Translations under genes and position numbers: made by a program | Origin: Holothuria scabra | Taxonomy: Eukaryota; Echinodermata; Holothuroidea; Aspidochirotida; Holothuriidae | Direction of reading: 5' to 3' | Assembly: GCA_037179385.1 (NCBI GenBank) | Contig: CM074188.1 | Location: forward strand, 18,493,318 to 18,557,317 | Length of the DNA stretch: 64,000 nt | In this document: positions 35,401 to 41,266 of the stretch, piece by piece | Layout: every line of letters starts with the position of its first letter | How positions within the stretch are numbered: position 1 is the first letter of the stretch | Notes under the pieces: generated by a model | Databases searched by the model: none | Seen by the model: only the letters and a program-made list of their open reading frames with translations | Told to the model about the DNA's origin: nothing

Positions 35401-36096
35401 TATCAGGACATGTTATGTAATATAAGATACATACTCTGCATTTTTTGGAATTTGATGTCAACAAAAGAGCTGGCCAAATGAGAATTTCTGTAGACTGCAA
35501 GTACAATTGTATTTATGGGTGACCAATGAGTGCCTTTAACAGCACAATGCCATTTGGAAGGAATTAATGGGCAAGAGCAGTTGCCCCAACTTGAGGTAGT
35601 GTATTAGACTGTCCTTTTTCATGATTGGCTCTTGTGAGTCATGTAACAGCAATTTTTCTCCTCAAATGTAAAATTTGCTGGGATTAAGAGCTTGGTTTGA
35701 CTTGAATTTGCAATATTGAAGTCCTAAAATATTGTGAAAGATAATCTAAGGAGAAATAAGAAGAAAGTTGTGAGATTTTGCTGTTGTCACAAAATGAGTT
35801 TTGAGAGACTGGTCATGCCCTTTTATGGTAATATGTACCTCTACAACTTCTGCATTGTCATATTCAGGAATTGGTACCCTCATTCGTTCTTCTTCCAAGT
35901 GTTGCTCCCTCTGCACTACTCTTTCCCAGGCTCTATCAAACACTGATGTTATTATCTTGTTAACCAAACGAAAAGGTTGTGGCAAATAATCAATCATTTG
36001 ATCTGGGTCTTTAATGTAGTCCTCTTCATCATTGGATCTGTTACTCAATGAATCGGGGGTTATGGACAGCAAGTTTTTCCTAACATACACTGGCAT
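17372..36096 (-). CDS. WDR93: WD repeat-containing protein 93 (CFAP297), whole gene
   Basis: Twelve coding exons on the minus strand (36096-35839, 34304-34076, 33309-33172, 31630-31497, 31252-31120, 30077-29888, 28760-28609, 25521-25390, 23823-23546, 21103-20944, 18182-17990, 17450-17372) join to 2076 nt, 691 aa. Every one of the eleven junctions has GT-AG borders and matching phase, and the length is close to vertebrate WDR93 (about 686 aa). The N-terminal block (residues 1-86: KDPDQMIDYLPQPFRLVNKI, then FDRAWERV) resembles the WDR93 N-terminus. Later exons give WD-like blades such as GLNDGSVVLFD, WDGTNYLSYYD and TKTGSLMSLTFD. Chlamydomonas CFAP297, the counterpart, is reported in the C1d projection of the ciliary central apparatus. 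The name is from recall of family features, not a search. A LINE and a partial exon copy sit in the intron after exon 7. Confidence 0.8.
17623..17775. repeat. 78-bp direct tandem duplication
   Basis: AAATTCATGAAGGGTAAA...CTTGTTCAGGCCTCC occurs twice at 17623 and 17701 with few differences. It lies in the last WDR93 intron next to C/G runs. Confidence 0.85.
17990..18182 (-). CDS. WDR93: WDR93 coding exon 11
   Basis: Residues ASPGESGDDGVSDTVRETAL to VDLLLTK. The donor GTGAGA follows, leaving two bases of a codon that the next exon completes. An alternative acceptor about 22 bp upstream (GATCAG) is also in phase and would add a few residues. Confidence 0.78.
18183..20943 (-). other. WDR93: WDR93 intron 10
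   Basis: About 2.8 kb, AT-rich. It contains one copy of a hairpin-type dispersed repeat (19915-20280). Open frames at 18494-18927 lack domains and are judged chance. Confidence 0.6.
19915..20280. repeat. Hairpin-type dispersed repeat, copy 1
   Basis: Homologous along its length to 32530-32875. It carries an internal inverted repeat (GCGCACCAAGATGGTC near 19970 against GATGGCCATCTTGGTGCGC near 20200) and ends near TCCATGCATAGGAAGTCCGTG. It is non-coding and behaves like a MITE. Confidence 0.7.
20944..21103 (-). CDS. WDR93: WDR93 coding exon 10
   Basis: Acceptor TATCATGACAG. Residues LLIMTNAGDVSLLDFLTGQI to GQQMLVK form a WD-like blade. The donor GTTTGTC is weak, the same non-consensus hexamer seen in NDUFS4 exon 3. 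Confidence 0.82.
21204..21507. mobile_element. TTAA-flanked MITE, family 1, copy 1
   Basis: About 300 bp, starting TTAAAGGTCTGATCCTCTCA and ending with a decayed complement (TAAGCCCTTTA). It is in opposite orientation to the copies at 21905 and 23912. Shared interior words include AGCCCCTCCCACA, CACAATCTCAGTTTA and GAGCTGAGCCAATTGAGA. Confidence 0.75.
21905..22210. mobile_element. TTAA-flanked MITE, family 1, copy 2
   Basis: About 306 bp from TTAAAGAGCTAATCCTCTCA to TGAGAGAATTGGGCCTTTAA. The ends are inverted repeats within a TTAA duplication, as in piggyBac-type insertions. Confidence 0.8.
22211..23545 (-). other. WDR93: WDR93 intron 9, remainder
   Basis: AT-rich. Short frames at 22365-22849 have no domain signal. 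Nothing else recognised. Confidence 0.55.
23546..23823 (-). CDS. WDR93: WDR93 coding exon 9
   Basis: Acceptor CTTTCTTTGTGCAG. The longest coding exon (278 nt), giving GLPLFVEQVGNSEVQ, then LSAGGVVVIAGTKTGSLMSL and SAVKSLHDV. The AGTKTGSLMSLTFD segment is a WD-like strand pair. Donor GTAAGA. Confidence 0.85.
23912..24219. mobile_element. TTAA-flanked MITE, family 1, copy 3
   Basis: The best-preserved copy. The left end TTAAAGGGCCACACCTCTCA and the right end GAGAACAGGGCCTTTAA are inverted repeats, and CTCTCAACCCAAAC occurs at both ends in opposite sense. Confidence 0.82.
24220..25389 (-). other. WDR93: WDR93 intron 8, remainder, with a family-2 MITE relic
   Basis: Positions about 24578-24790 match the second TTAA MITE family (best copy 34850-35104), including GAAGGAAAATTGTTGTCACAT-like sequence. 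The rest is AT-rich with no signal. Confidence 0.5.
25390..25521 (-). CDS. WDR93: WDR93 coding exon 8
   Basis: Residues DLEHKPDRVVPFGADITTIC, then GLLMAVGLNDGSVVLFDEFI. GLNDGSVVLFD is the clearest WD40-type strand in the protein. Donor GTAAGT; entry and exit both phase 1. Confidence 0.87.
25911..26013 (-). pseudogene. WDR93: Degenerate partial copy of WDR93 coding exon 6
   Basis: On the minus strand this matches the first ~97 nt of exon 6 (30077 downward) with about 11 mismatches. It includes the intact splice acceptor TTGTTACAG at its 5' edge. The translation (VSSITLPGASHPIIEEWI, then VGKKHQLMEHT) reaches a TAA where homology ends. It lies in the intron after exon 7, about 70 bp from the 3' end of the LINE at 26084. 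If spliced in, it would truncate the protein. Confidence 0.85.
26081..27975 (-). mobile_element. 5'-truncated L2/CR1-type LINE in WDR93 intron 7
   Basis: The minus strand gives an open RT frame, a short 3' UTR and an (ATT)n tail at 26081-26095, typical of L2-type 3' ends. The 5' end at about 27975 falls upstream of the RT core and the endonuclease is missing, so this is the usual product of incomplete reverse transcription. It has the same orientation as WDR93. Confidence 0.9.
26161..27813 (-). CDS. LINE reverse transcriptase, open frame (550 codons, 5'-truncated)
   Basis: RT blocks occur in order: PIPTWLLKKCIKEL, LKNYRPVANLKFLAK, LDYSAAFDTIDHTILLQRL (the first catalytic Asp), EEGVPQGSVIGPLAFTLY, and the catalytic MIYADDTQVYA. 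A thumb/C-terminal region with CRLDYGNSLFYGLPKHQISK and WNDLPSFVKNSS follows. The frame is open beyond this Met to 27972. There is no stop or frameshift in about 600 codons, so the insertion is young or selected. The element's endonuclease and any ORF1 are absent, so it cannot move on its own. Confidence 0.93.
   Translation of the reverse strand: MKCIKEDLHNMPANNDPHIPCEPCTSSFRGFSLISVEKVSSIIQNSPTTSCSMDPIPTWLLKKCIKELAPIITKIINGSLQTGVFPESLKVAHITPRIKNAKLDCENLKNYRPVANLKFLAKSTERAAVLQIQDYLWHNNLHSKYQSAYRSHHSTESALLRVYNDLLLSADKGKESVLVLLDYSAAFDTIDHTILLQRLSNRFGFCETALRWFTSYFTNRLQHININGHLSEAHVPEEGVPQGSVIGPLAFTLYTSPIENIIESYGLSKMIYADDTQVYAIVDNRNCHSVLPQLETCVKDILSWSTTNSLKLNPEKTEVLHLVSRFRDAIPLTSISIGDSLITPAQSAKNLGVIFQNDLSLSQHINNVCRSASFALHKIGQLRHYLDAQTTEKLIHAFVTCRLDYGNSLFYGLPKHQISKLQRIQNSAARLVALTKSCDHITPVLRNLHWLPVQHRINYKILLLTYKCIHGFAPLYLKDLISNYKPLRELRSSSQSLLNVPSSVTHSYGDRAFSTVSAKLWNDLPSFVKNSSTVGQFKTNLKTHLFTLSY
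27976..28608 (-). other. WDR93: WDR93 intron 7, exon-7-side remainder
   Basis: AT-rich. Nothing recognisable other than the LINE's 5' junction. Confidence 0.5.
28609..28760 (-). CDS. WDR93: WDR93 coding exon 7
   Basis: Acceptor CATTGTTAAG after a long T-rich tract. Residues SNNCNCLVLNKNGRNTSMST, then FLVCSWDGTNYLSYYDLNKT. CSWDGTNYLSYYD is a WD-like strand. Donor GTAAGT. Confidence 0.85.
28761..29887 (-). other. WDR93: WDR93 intron 6
   Basis: No repeat or gene recognised; AT-rich. Confidence 0.55.
29888..30077 (-). CDS. WDR93: WDR93 coding exon 6 (parent of the partial copy)
   Basis: Acceptor CCATTCTTTCAG. Residues GVSSITLLGASNPSTEEWIS, then VGKKHQLTEQHLQLRRSAAE and DSINYAAE. It ends in phase 2 at GTAATT. 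Its first half is duplicated at 25911-26013. Confidence 0.87.
31120..31252 (-). CDS. WDR93: WDR93 coding exon 5
   Basis: Residues STDEPKSSSHGGSPVPGAST, then PSVLAKPTQVLRVTAPFTSI. The first half is Ser/Pro/Gly-rich and probably a disordered linker. Acceptor CATACTAG, donor GTAAAA. Confidence 0.83.
31497..31630 (-). CDS. WDR93: WDR93 coding exon 4
   Basis: Acceptor TTTATTTCAG. Residues GKEGEIWLDIFKLPRDGWLK, then a Gln/Asn/Glu-rich stretch (NELAKQQEMQQNSQNENDE) that looks disordered or coiled. Donor GTATGT, phase 0. Confidence 0.85.
31631..33171 (-). other. WDR93: WDR93 intron 3
   Basis: Includes copy 2 of the hairpin-type dispersed repeat (32530-32875). A 93-codon frame at 32069-32350 (plus) shows no domain. 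Confidence 0.6.
32530..32875. repeat. Hairpin-type dispersed repeat, copy 2
   Basis: Matches 19915-20280 in the same orientation. Shared blocks include GGGGCAAAAAAGG-like, AAGATGGCTGCTGTGAAGCT and CTCTGTCCATGCATGTAGGA. The internal inverted repeat is weaker than in copy 1. Confidence 0.7.
33172..33309 (-). CDS. WDR93: WDR93 coding exon 3
   Basis: Acceptor TTGTTTTCAG. Residues GIGRLHIYSNPLLLFVKNLD, then KAFKAFVSEDGDFLGLTVE. SEDGDFLGLTVEG is a WD-like strand. Donor GTATGT. Confidence 0.86.
33310..34075 (-). other. WDR93: WDR93 intron 2
   Basis: No repeat or gene recognised. Confidence 0.5.
34076..34304 (-). CDS. WDR93: WDR93 coding exon 2
   Basis: Acceptor TTTTTCTTTTAAAG. Residues HYKERPGIVESPDGTALFLG, LPNDLIVLDPVTHQQITSW, a strongly acidic run (EEEEEQKVEEELE), then CLIISITKQ. 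GTALFLGLPNDLIVLD is the first propeller-like strand pair. Donor GTGCTT is weak. Confidence 0.85.
34850..35104. mobile_element. TTAA-flanked MITE, family 2
   Basis: 255 bp from TTAAAGGTCAAGAGCAGTCC to CTGACTGCTCTTGCCTTTTAA. The ends are inverted repeats inside a TTAA duplication. Related pieces lie at about 24578-24790, 35568-35690 and 53406-53603. Confidence 0.8.
35241..35539. mobile_element. TTAA-flanked MITE, family 1, copy 4
   Basis: Same orientation as copy 1 (21204). Ends at TGCCTTTAA. It lies directly before a family-2 fragment (35568-35690) in WDR93 intron 1. Confidence 0.72.
35568..35690. repeat. TTAA MITE family 2, fragment
   Basis: GGGCAAGAGCAGTTGCCCC...GACTGTCC...AACAGCAATTTTTCTCC matches the 34850-35104 element in reverse orientation. 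Only half the element remains. Confidence 0.6.
35839..36096 (-). CDS. WDR93: WDR93 coding exon 1 (start)
   Basis: MPVYVRKNLLSITPDSLSNR begins at ATG 36096. The exon encodes the acidic and hydrophobic N-terminal block (DEEDYIKDPDQMIDYLPQPF) and a charged helix (ERVVQREQHLEEERMRVPIP). It ends in phase 0 at GTACAT. The exon continues about 29 nt 5' of the ATG to a splice acceptor (CCTTTTTCAG) at 36126, so at least one non-coding exon lies farther upstream. Confidence 0.85.
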
Positions 36097-36125
36097 CTTG
36101 CTTCACTTATCTTGTTGCGAAGTAC
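36097..36125 (-). other. WDR93: WDR93 5' UTR segment in first coding exon
   Basis: The 29 nt between the acceptor CCTTTTTCAG and the ATG, GTACTTCGCAAC...GAAGCAAG. The promoter and first exon are not identified; they may lie anywhere up to about 40 kb. Confidence 0.6.
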
Positions 36126-38125
36126 CTGAAAAAGGGCAGAAAAGAATATAAGTTTTTCATTTGTGTTTAGGTCAGGTTGAAAAAATTATGATTTCATTCA
36201 TTTAAATCATATTTTTGGATTCACACAGAAGACTGAAATTATCATTGACTATGGAAGTTCAATTTGCTCAATGTGAAATGTTGCTGGTGGTAGTGAAAAT
36301 ATTCAATGCAAACATAAAATATATACACATATAAAAGGGAATATTTGTAAGTCTAGATAAAAGCCAAATCATGTGTAAATGCCTGAGCATGAATGTGCCA
36401 AATTGTGTGTCCAGCCATTTTTATCATGTCAAATTAAAATTAATTCACTCTCTATGATCATGGACATCATACACCCCTTTGTTCAGTTAGGGTGCAAATT
36501 TGTCTTAAAATACTCTTTTGTGAAATTAACTCACTGCCCTTGTACACTGTTGATGAATAAAGTTTTTGTGTAATACTAAAAACAACAATAATCTCAAAAA
36601 TTTAAGAAATTCCAATTAAACTATGAAAAGCAACAATATACTGCAGACAAACAAAACATGCAATATTCTGACATACTGTAAATGGACTATGCATCATTCA
36701 ATGAACCATCAGTTCAGTGCCAAATCAAATTCACTTAGAATGTGATTTTGATAAAATTTGACTTATGATTTAAGCTAAAACATAATTATTTATGTCCAAA
36801 CTGTCTTTGAATTATTTTTCCAAACCTAAATTGCAGTCTTGTGAAGTTTTATCAGTTTAGATTGTTTAATACCCTATATAAAGTGAAGAAAGTTTTCAAA
36901 ATCCTACATATTATAGTGTATCTCCTATGAGGTAGATGCAGGGATACCAAGCACCATTTTTATACTTCCAAGTAGGACAAGGATAGTCAGCCTTGGAGAG
37001 GGATCTAAGGTTAAAAATATTTTAAGTTTTCAAGGATGTCTAGATACCAAATGGTGCAATATTTAAACCAACATCAAGGAAAACATGCCAAATCATGTGA
37101 GAAATACATGAAATTTGGACATTCTGATTTAGTATTAAAAATCTGACTCAAGGACACAACTGTAAACCTGTGAAAGGAGAAGTATTATTCCTGTGATATG
37201 GCTGGACTAAATTATGAGTTTGTCAAACAGTGACAAATTCACCAAATATACACTTATTCAAAAGAAACATTCATATTCTATTCCATGTTTTGATAAAGCT
37301 TCCTTCCCATAATCCTCCAACTAAGTGTGTATGTTGTGCAGCCAACAGTGAGCCTGTATCTTGAGTTGGTCACTGCATGAAAAATGTTGTGCTCATTCAC
37401 AATGTGCTAAAACACTTTCATTAATTGAATGATTCATGACTAATACAATACAAACATAATTGGGAAACAAAGAAATTCCTAACACAAGTTCCAGATGCCT
37501 TTAGTTTAAAAGAAGAGCACTTTGAGTCTGCCATCAAACATAACCTTAAAAGTTAGACCTAGGCCTTGAGTTTTAGACTTTCCAGGTGTGCTACAAATTA
37601 TCACACTCCTCAGGAAATTAAGGAGTGTGGTAGGCATGCTTTTTTATTGAACTGATAACTTTACTGCAGTCTCCTTTCTTTATTTAGGTGCACAAAAATG
37701 ACACTCCTCACAGTGATTTGAGGTGAGTGATTAGCATTTGCATGCCTCAAAATTTAAGGGCCTGTAGGTCTACACCCATAACGTATGACTGATTTTGAAA
37801 TGTATTCAATGCAAATTGAAATGATATTGCCAAAATTAAGAAAAATATCAAAATGTTATACCCTAACATTAGAACTCTAAATCATGTCTCATCAAATGCA
37901 TACCCAAGAGCTCTATTGGATCATGCACAAAAATTTTACATGTAATGCTCATGCAGATGTCCACTCAAAGCACATTGTCAACGGTCACCCCATCATTCTT
38001 ATCTTACTAGCCTACATATAAGGTAAGTGTACACCGTAAGGTGAGTGATATCTGCATACATGTAGGCCTAGGCTAGCCTAATGTTAGTTTATCAATGAAT
38101 TCAATTACTTAATTGAACCGAAGCA
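36126..38125. other. Upstream region of WDR93, no coding signal
   Basis: AT-rich. It contains a dispersed-repeat copy at 37587-37735, the inverted partner of 16781-16930. No exon could be supported. Confidence 0.5.
37587..37735. repeat. Dispersed repeat, copy 2 (inverted relative to 16781-16930)
   Basis: Shares GTGCTACAAATTATCACACTCC-like and TAGGTGCACAAAAATGACACTCC-like blocks with the copy at 16781. The two copies lie beyond opposite ends of the WDR93 coding region, in inverted orientation. Confidence 0.55.
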
Positions 38126-39230
38126 GGCCAAGTCGTCTCCAAACCAACTCGTCCCCAACCAACTCGTCCCCAAGCCAAGTTGTCCCCAAGCCAAGTCATC
38201 CCCAAGCCAACTCGTCCTCAAGCCAAGTCTTCCCCAAACCAACTCATTCCCAATATGAAAATTGATGTGATTTTATACATTATGCAAAAGTGACTTGCGT
38301 GATATAATCTCTCACACAGGTTCTACAACAGGTGTAGGCTTAATTTACGTTGCTATCTCAAGAAGTGACTCGCGTGATTTTATCTCTCACACAGGTTCTT
38401 CAGCCGGTGTAACGTCAGGCCTAGTAAGTTAATATACGTTGGTACAAAATCGTGGTAATGTTGCAGGTAGGCCATGGTCCGGCTGTGGGTAACCAGGAGG
38501 GGACTGCAGTGTTCTTATAATTACCCGGCCCAATCACTTAAAAGGTTAAAAAATTAAAATTAAAGTAAACGACCTTTGAATTGATTTTCGTTGTGCTATA
38601 TAGGCTAATTGTTGTTAAAAATGAAATAAATAGCCTACCTGGCCATTGAAAGAACAGATTTAAGCGACCACCCCTCCCCACCCCTCCCCCAACCCAGCCT
38701 GTAAATTTTAAAAGTGCCATCCCAGCAATATATGAGAGGCATTTTAGACAACTAGTTGAAATTTTCTCTGCACTGATACCCGTCAACCAACGGGGCCTAG
38801 TCCATCAGTGTCATTTGCTTATTGCACAAACACTCAACACTTTTCCCCCAGCCTCAGTCCTCATCACTTCCCCCAATGAAAAAGTCTGATATGCCACTGG
38901 GATGAGATTGTTGAAGGAAATCCATTCATTCACATTACTACCAGGATTGTCCATTGAAAGAAAACCAACGAGGGAAGAGAAAATCTCAAGAAAGACATTA
39001 TTTTCCATTATTTATAAGACGTACCCATGAAAGTCACTAATTTCCCACTAATTTTTCACTAATTTCTCATATTGGGGCCGACTTGGTTTGGGGACGAGTT
39101 GGCTTGGGGACGAGTTGGTTTGAGGACGAGTTGGCTTGGGGATGACTTGGCTTGGGGCCGACTTGGCTTGGGGACGACTTGGCTTGGGGACGAGTTGGTG
39201 TGGGGATGAGTTGGTGTGGGGACGACTTAT
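38126..39230. mobile_element. Foldback-type element with inverted minisatellite arms
   Basis: The left arm (38126-38260) is a tandem array of CCAAGCCAACTCGTCCCC-type units with a period of about 17-18 bp. The right arm (39064-39230) is the same array in inverted orientation (GGGGACGAGTTGGCTTGG). Both arms meet the interior at the same junction, CCCAATATGARAA. About 800 bp of unrelated sequence lies between. Terminal inverted arrays of short repeats are the hallmark of foldback (FB/Galileo-like) elements. No transposase is seen. Confidence 0.75.
38291..38440. repeat. 75-bp direct duplication inside the foldback element
   Basis: TGACTTGCGTGAT...CTCTCACACAGGTTCT occurs at 38291 and again at 38366 with modest divergence. 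Confidence 0.75.
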
Positions 39231-40955
39231 CCCTTGAACAGGACCCAGCATTACGTTCCTATGCTATACACTTCATTTCTGGGCCCTTGCCCGATATACA
39301 CAAAAACACAGCTCATTTGCCTACTCATGCGTGAGTAGGCATCCCTCACGTCCCCAAAAAGATACCTTTTTTTCATCAAACTTTCCAAAGATGATCTTTG
39401 TCATCACATTCACCTTCCACGCAAGTCTGTTAATGAATAAGACCTTTAAAAGGGAAATTTTGGCTGGATAATTCTGCGAGTAATGTTAAGCCTGTGCAGA
39501 GTAATTTTTCAGTCGAAGAAGTCAAGTGTTTGTCATGTGATCTCATATAAAACGGGGAAACCTAGCTACGCAGTGACTCTACAATTTCGCAATATACAGA
39601 GAGCTTACTATAAGACGTACAAGTATCGATTAGCCACGCTTACCAATTGGTCTTCAGTAGCACAGTAGCAGACGATCAAGCTGTCAAGATGCCGACGTTA
39701 CTGTGAAGGATGGCACCATATTTTTCCTGCCTTTTGCTAAGAATTCGCTGGTATTAAACATTCCAGAAGGTATAGCTAAGTGGTATTTAAGAATGCTCAA
39801 AATCATTATGTTAACTCAAATCTGTTCTGTGAACCATACCATCGTAATTAGAGCTCAGTTTGTTGTTTTGGCTTAAAATGTTGTTACCTTTGTACATGTA
39901 GGCCAGTGACCGTAGTAAGGAGTGACTACAAGGAGCGGATTATACGGTCACGTTCAGTGACTAGGACGACTTGGCCCGAAAGCAATTGAACATATAAGAA
40001 ATTCCTAAGTTGTGTTACACAAGCGTTATTATTTGTATATTCAGTTGAGACTTGTAAATGCACCATGAAGACTGAGTTTATTTCTCTGTCTCCACCTTGT
40101 TTTACCACTTGTCTACCTAGGATACCACAGCACAGTGAGGGCTGCCAGTTTCGCAAAACCGGTTCCGTACGTAATAGCTAGGGTTGAGTTATAATTCAAG
40201 TAAAATGTTATGCCAAGCCTAACGTAAAATTACCAAGCTTCAAGAACAAACAAAATGGTACAAACCTAGGCCTAGATGGTTACGTAAACCACTTTATGTA
40301 AGCCGATGTAACGATTAAATCCTTGGTATTTATCAGTAGGCTACATTTAGCGATTTATACCAAGAACCGACAGATTGAGGGGGACCCGGCGGTTTCCAGT
40401 TACCTAGACAACTGGCCTCACGTGCCTACTAATTTTTTCTCCAGGACAAATAAGGGGAAATTCGGCCCCTGGAGGAATCAGCTATTCCAATATTTGGAGG
40501 GGAAGTGATAAATCGCACCCCTCTGGCAACCACTTCATATTAATGACACAGACGACACACTAACGTCACAAGGAGTTCAATATTCATAGACGAGGTAGCA
40601 TAAGAGCCTGGCGTTTGGAAAGTTCCCGATGATCTTGGGAATATTTGCGCGTGTTGCACAACGTAACACGCTAGTTAGAGCTTGATCTTGCGAATTATAG
40701 GAATCTATTCTAGGGAATTTGTGAAAAACAGTATTGGACGAACTGCAAAGTTGATAAACATACTATCACGTTGTTTGCAACGTTATGTGTTCCCCTTGTA
40801 AACAACTTTGAACCCACAAAATATCTCCTTTCGAATCACTTTCAGAAGGTATTACGTATTGACCGAACAAGGGTGTTACTGCGTGCACAGCTATACAACA
40901 CGTACCGTGCAAAATTGTAACCTCCTGGAAAACAAAGTTCCCGTAGAAGGGCTTA
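39231..40955. other. No gene recognised
   Basis: Contains a perfect 10-bp inverted repeat with a 4-nt loop (TGCCTACTCA TGCG TGAGTAGGCA, 39318-39341). It also holds an isolated unit of the foldback repeat (GGACGACTTGGCCCG, near 39970). Positions 40490-40545 (GAAGTGATAAATCGCACCCC) recur inverted at 47868-47912. A WDR93 promoter could lie here but cannot be shown. Confidence 0.5.
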
Positions 40956-41266
40956 TTAAAGAGGCAGTCATTCGTCACCCTAAACTACAGTTTCAGTATA
41001 CATATATCAAAACTCTCAACTGGTACAGCTCTCTGATTGGCATCATATTCAAACAATGCATCATAGCTAAATTACACAGCATGTGCACTGAGAGTGTCTT
41101 GATTACACATTATGGACAGACTTGTATGGCCACTGGGACAAGCCATGAAGCAATAAACTAGGATTGTGTCTGGATAAAGATGAGTTTTAGATAAATGTGG
41201 GAGGGGCTAGAAGTAAGTAGGTTGGGAGACTTGGAACAATTTGGGATGATGAAAATATGCCTTTAA
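40956..41266. mobile_element. TTAA-flanked MITE, family 1, copy 5
   Basis: Begins TTAAAGAGGCAGTCATTCGT and ends GATGAAAATATGCCTTTAA. The interior words (CAGCTCTCTGAT, AGGATTGTGTCTGGA, TGGGAGGGGCT) match the other family-1 copies. Confidence 0.72.

Noticed and set aside
38126..39230. CRISPR-like array
   Set aside because: The short repeats have no unique spacers of constant length and occur as inverted arms in an intron-bearing eukaryotic genome. It is a minisatellite/foldback structure.
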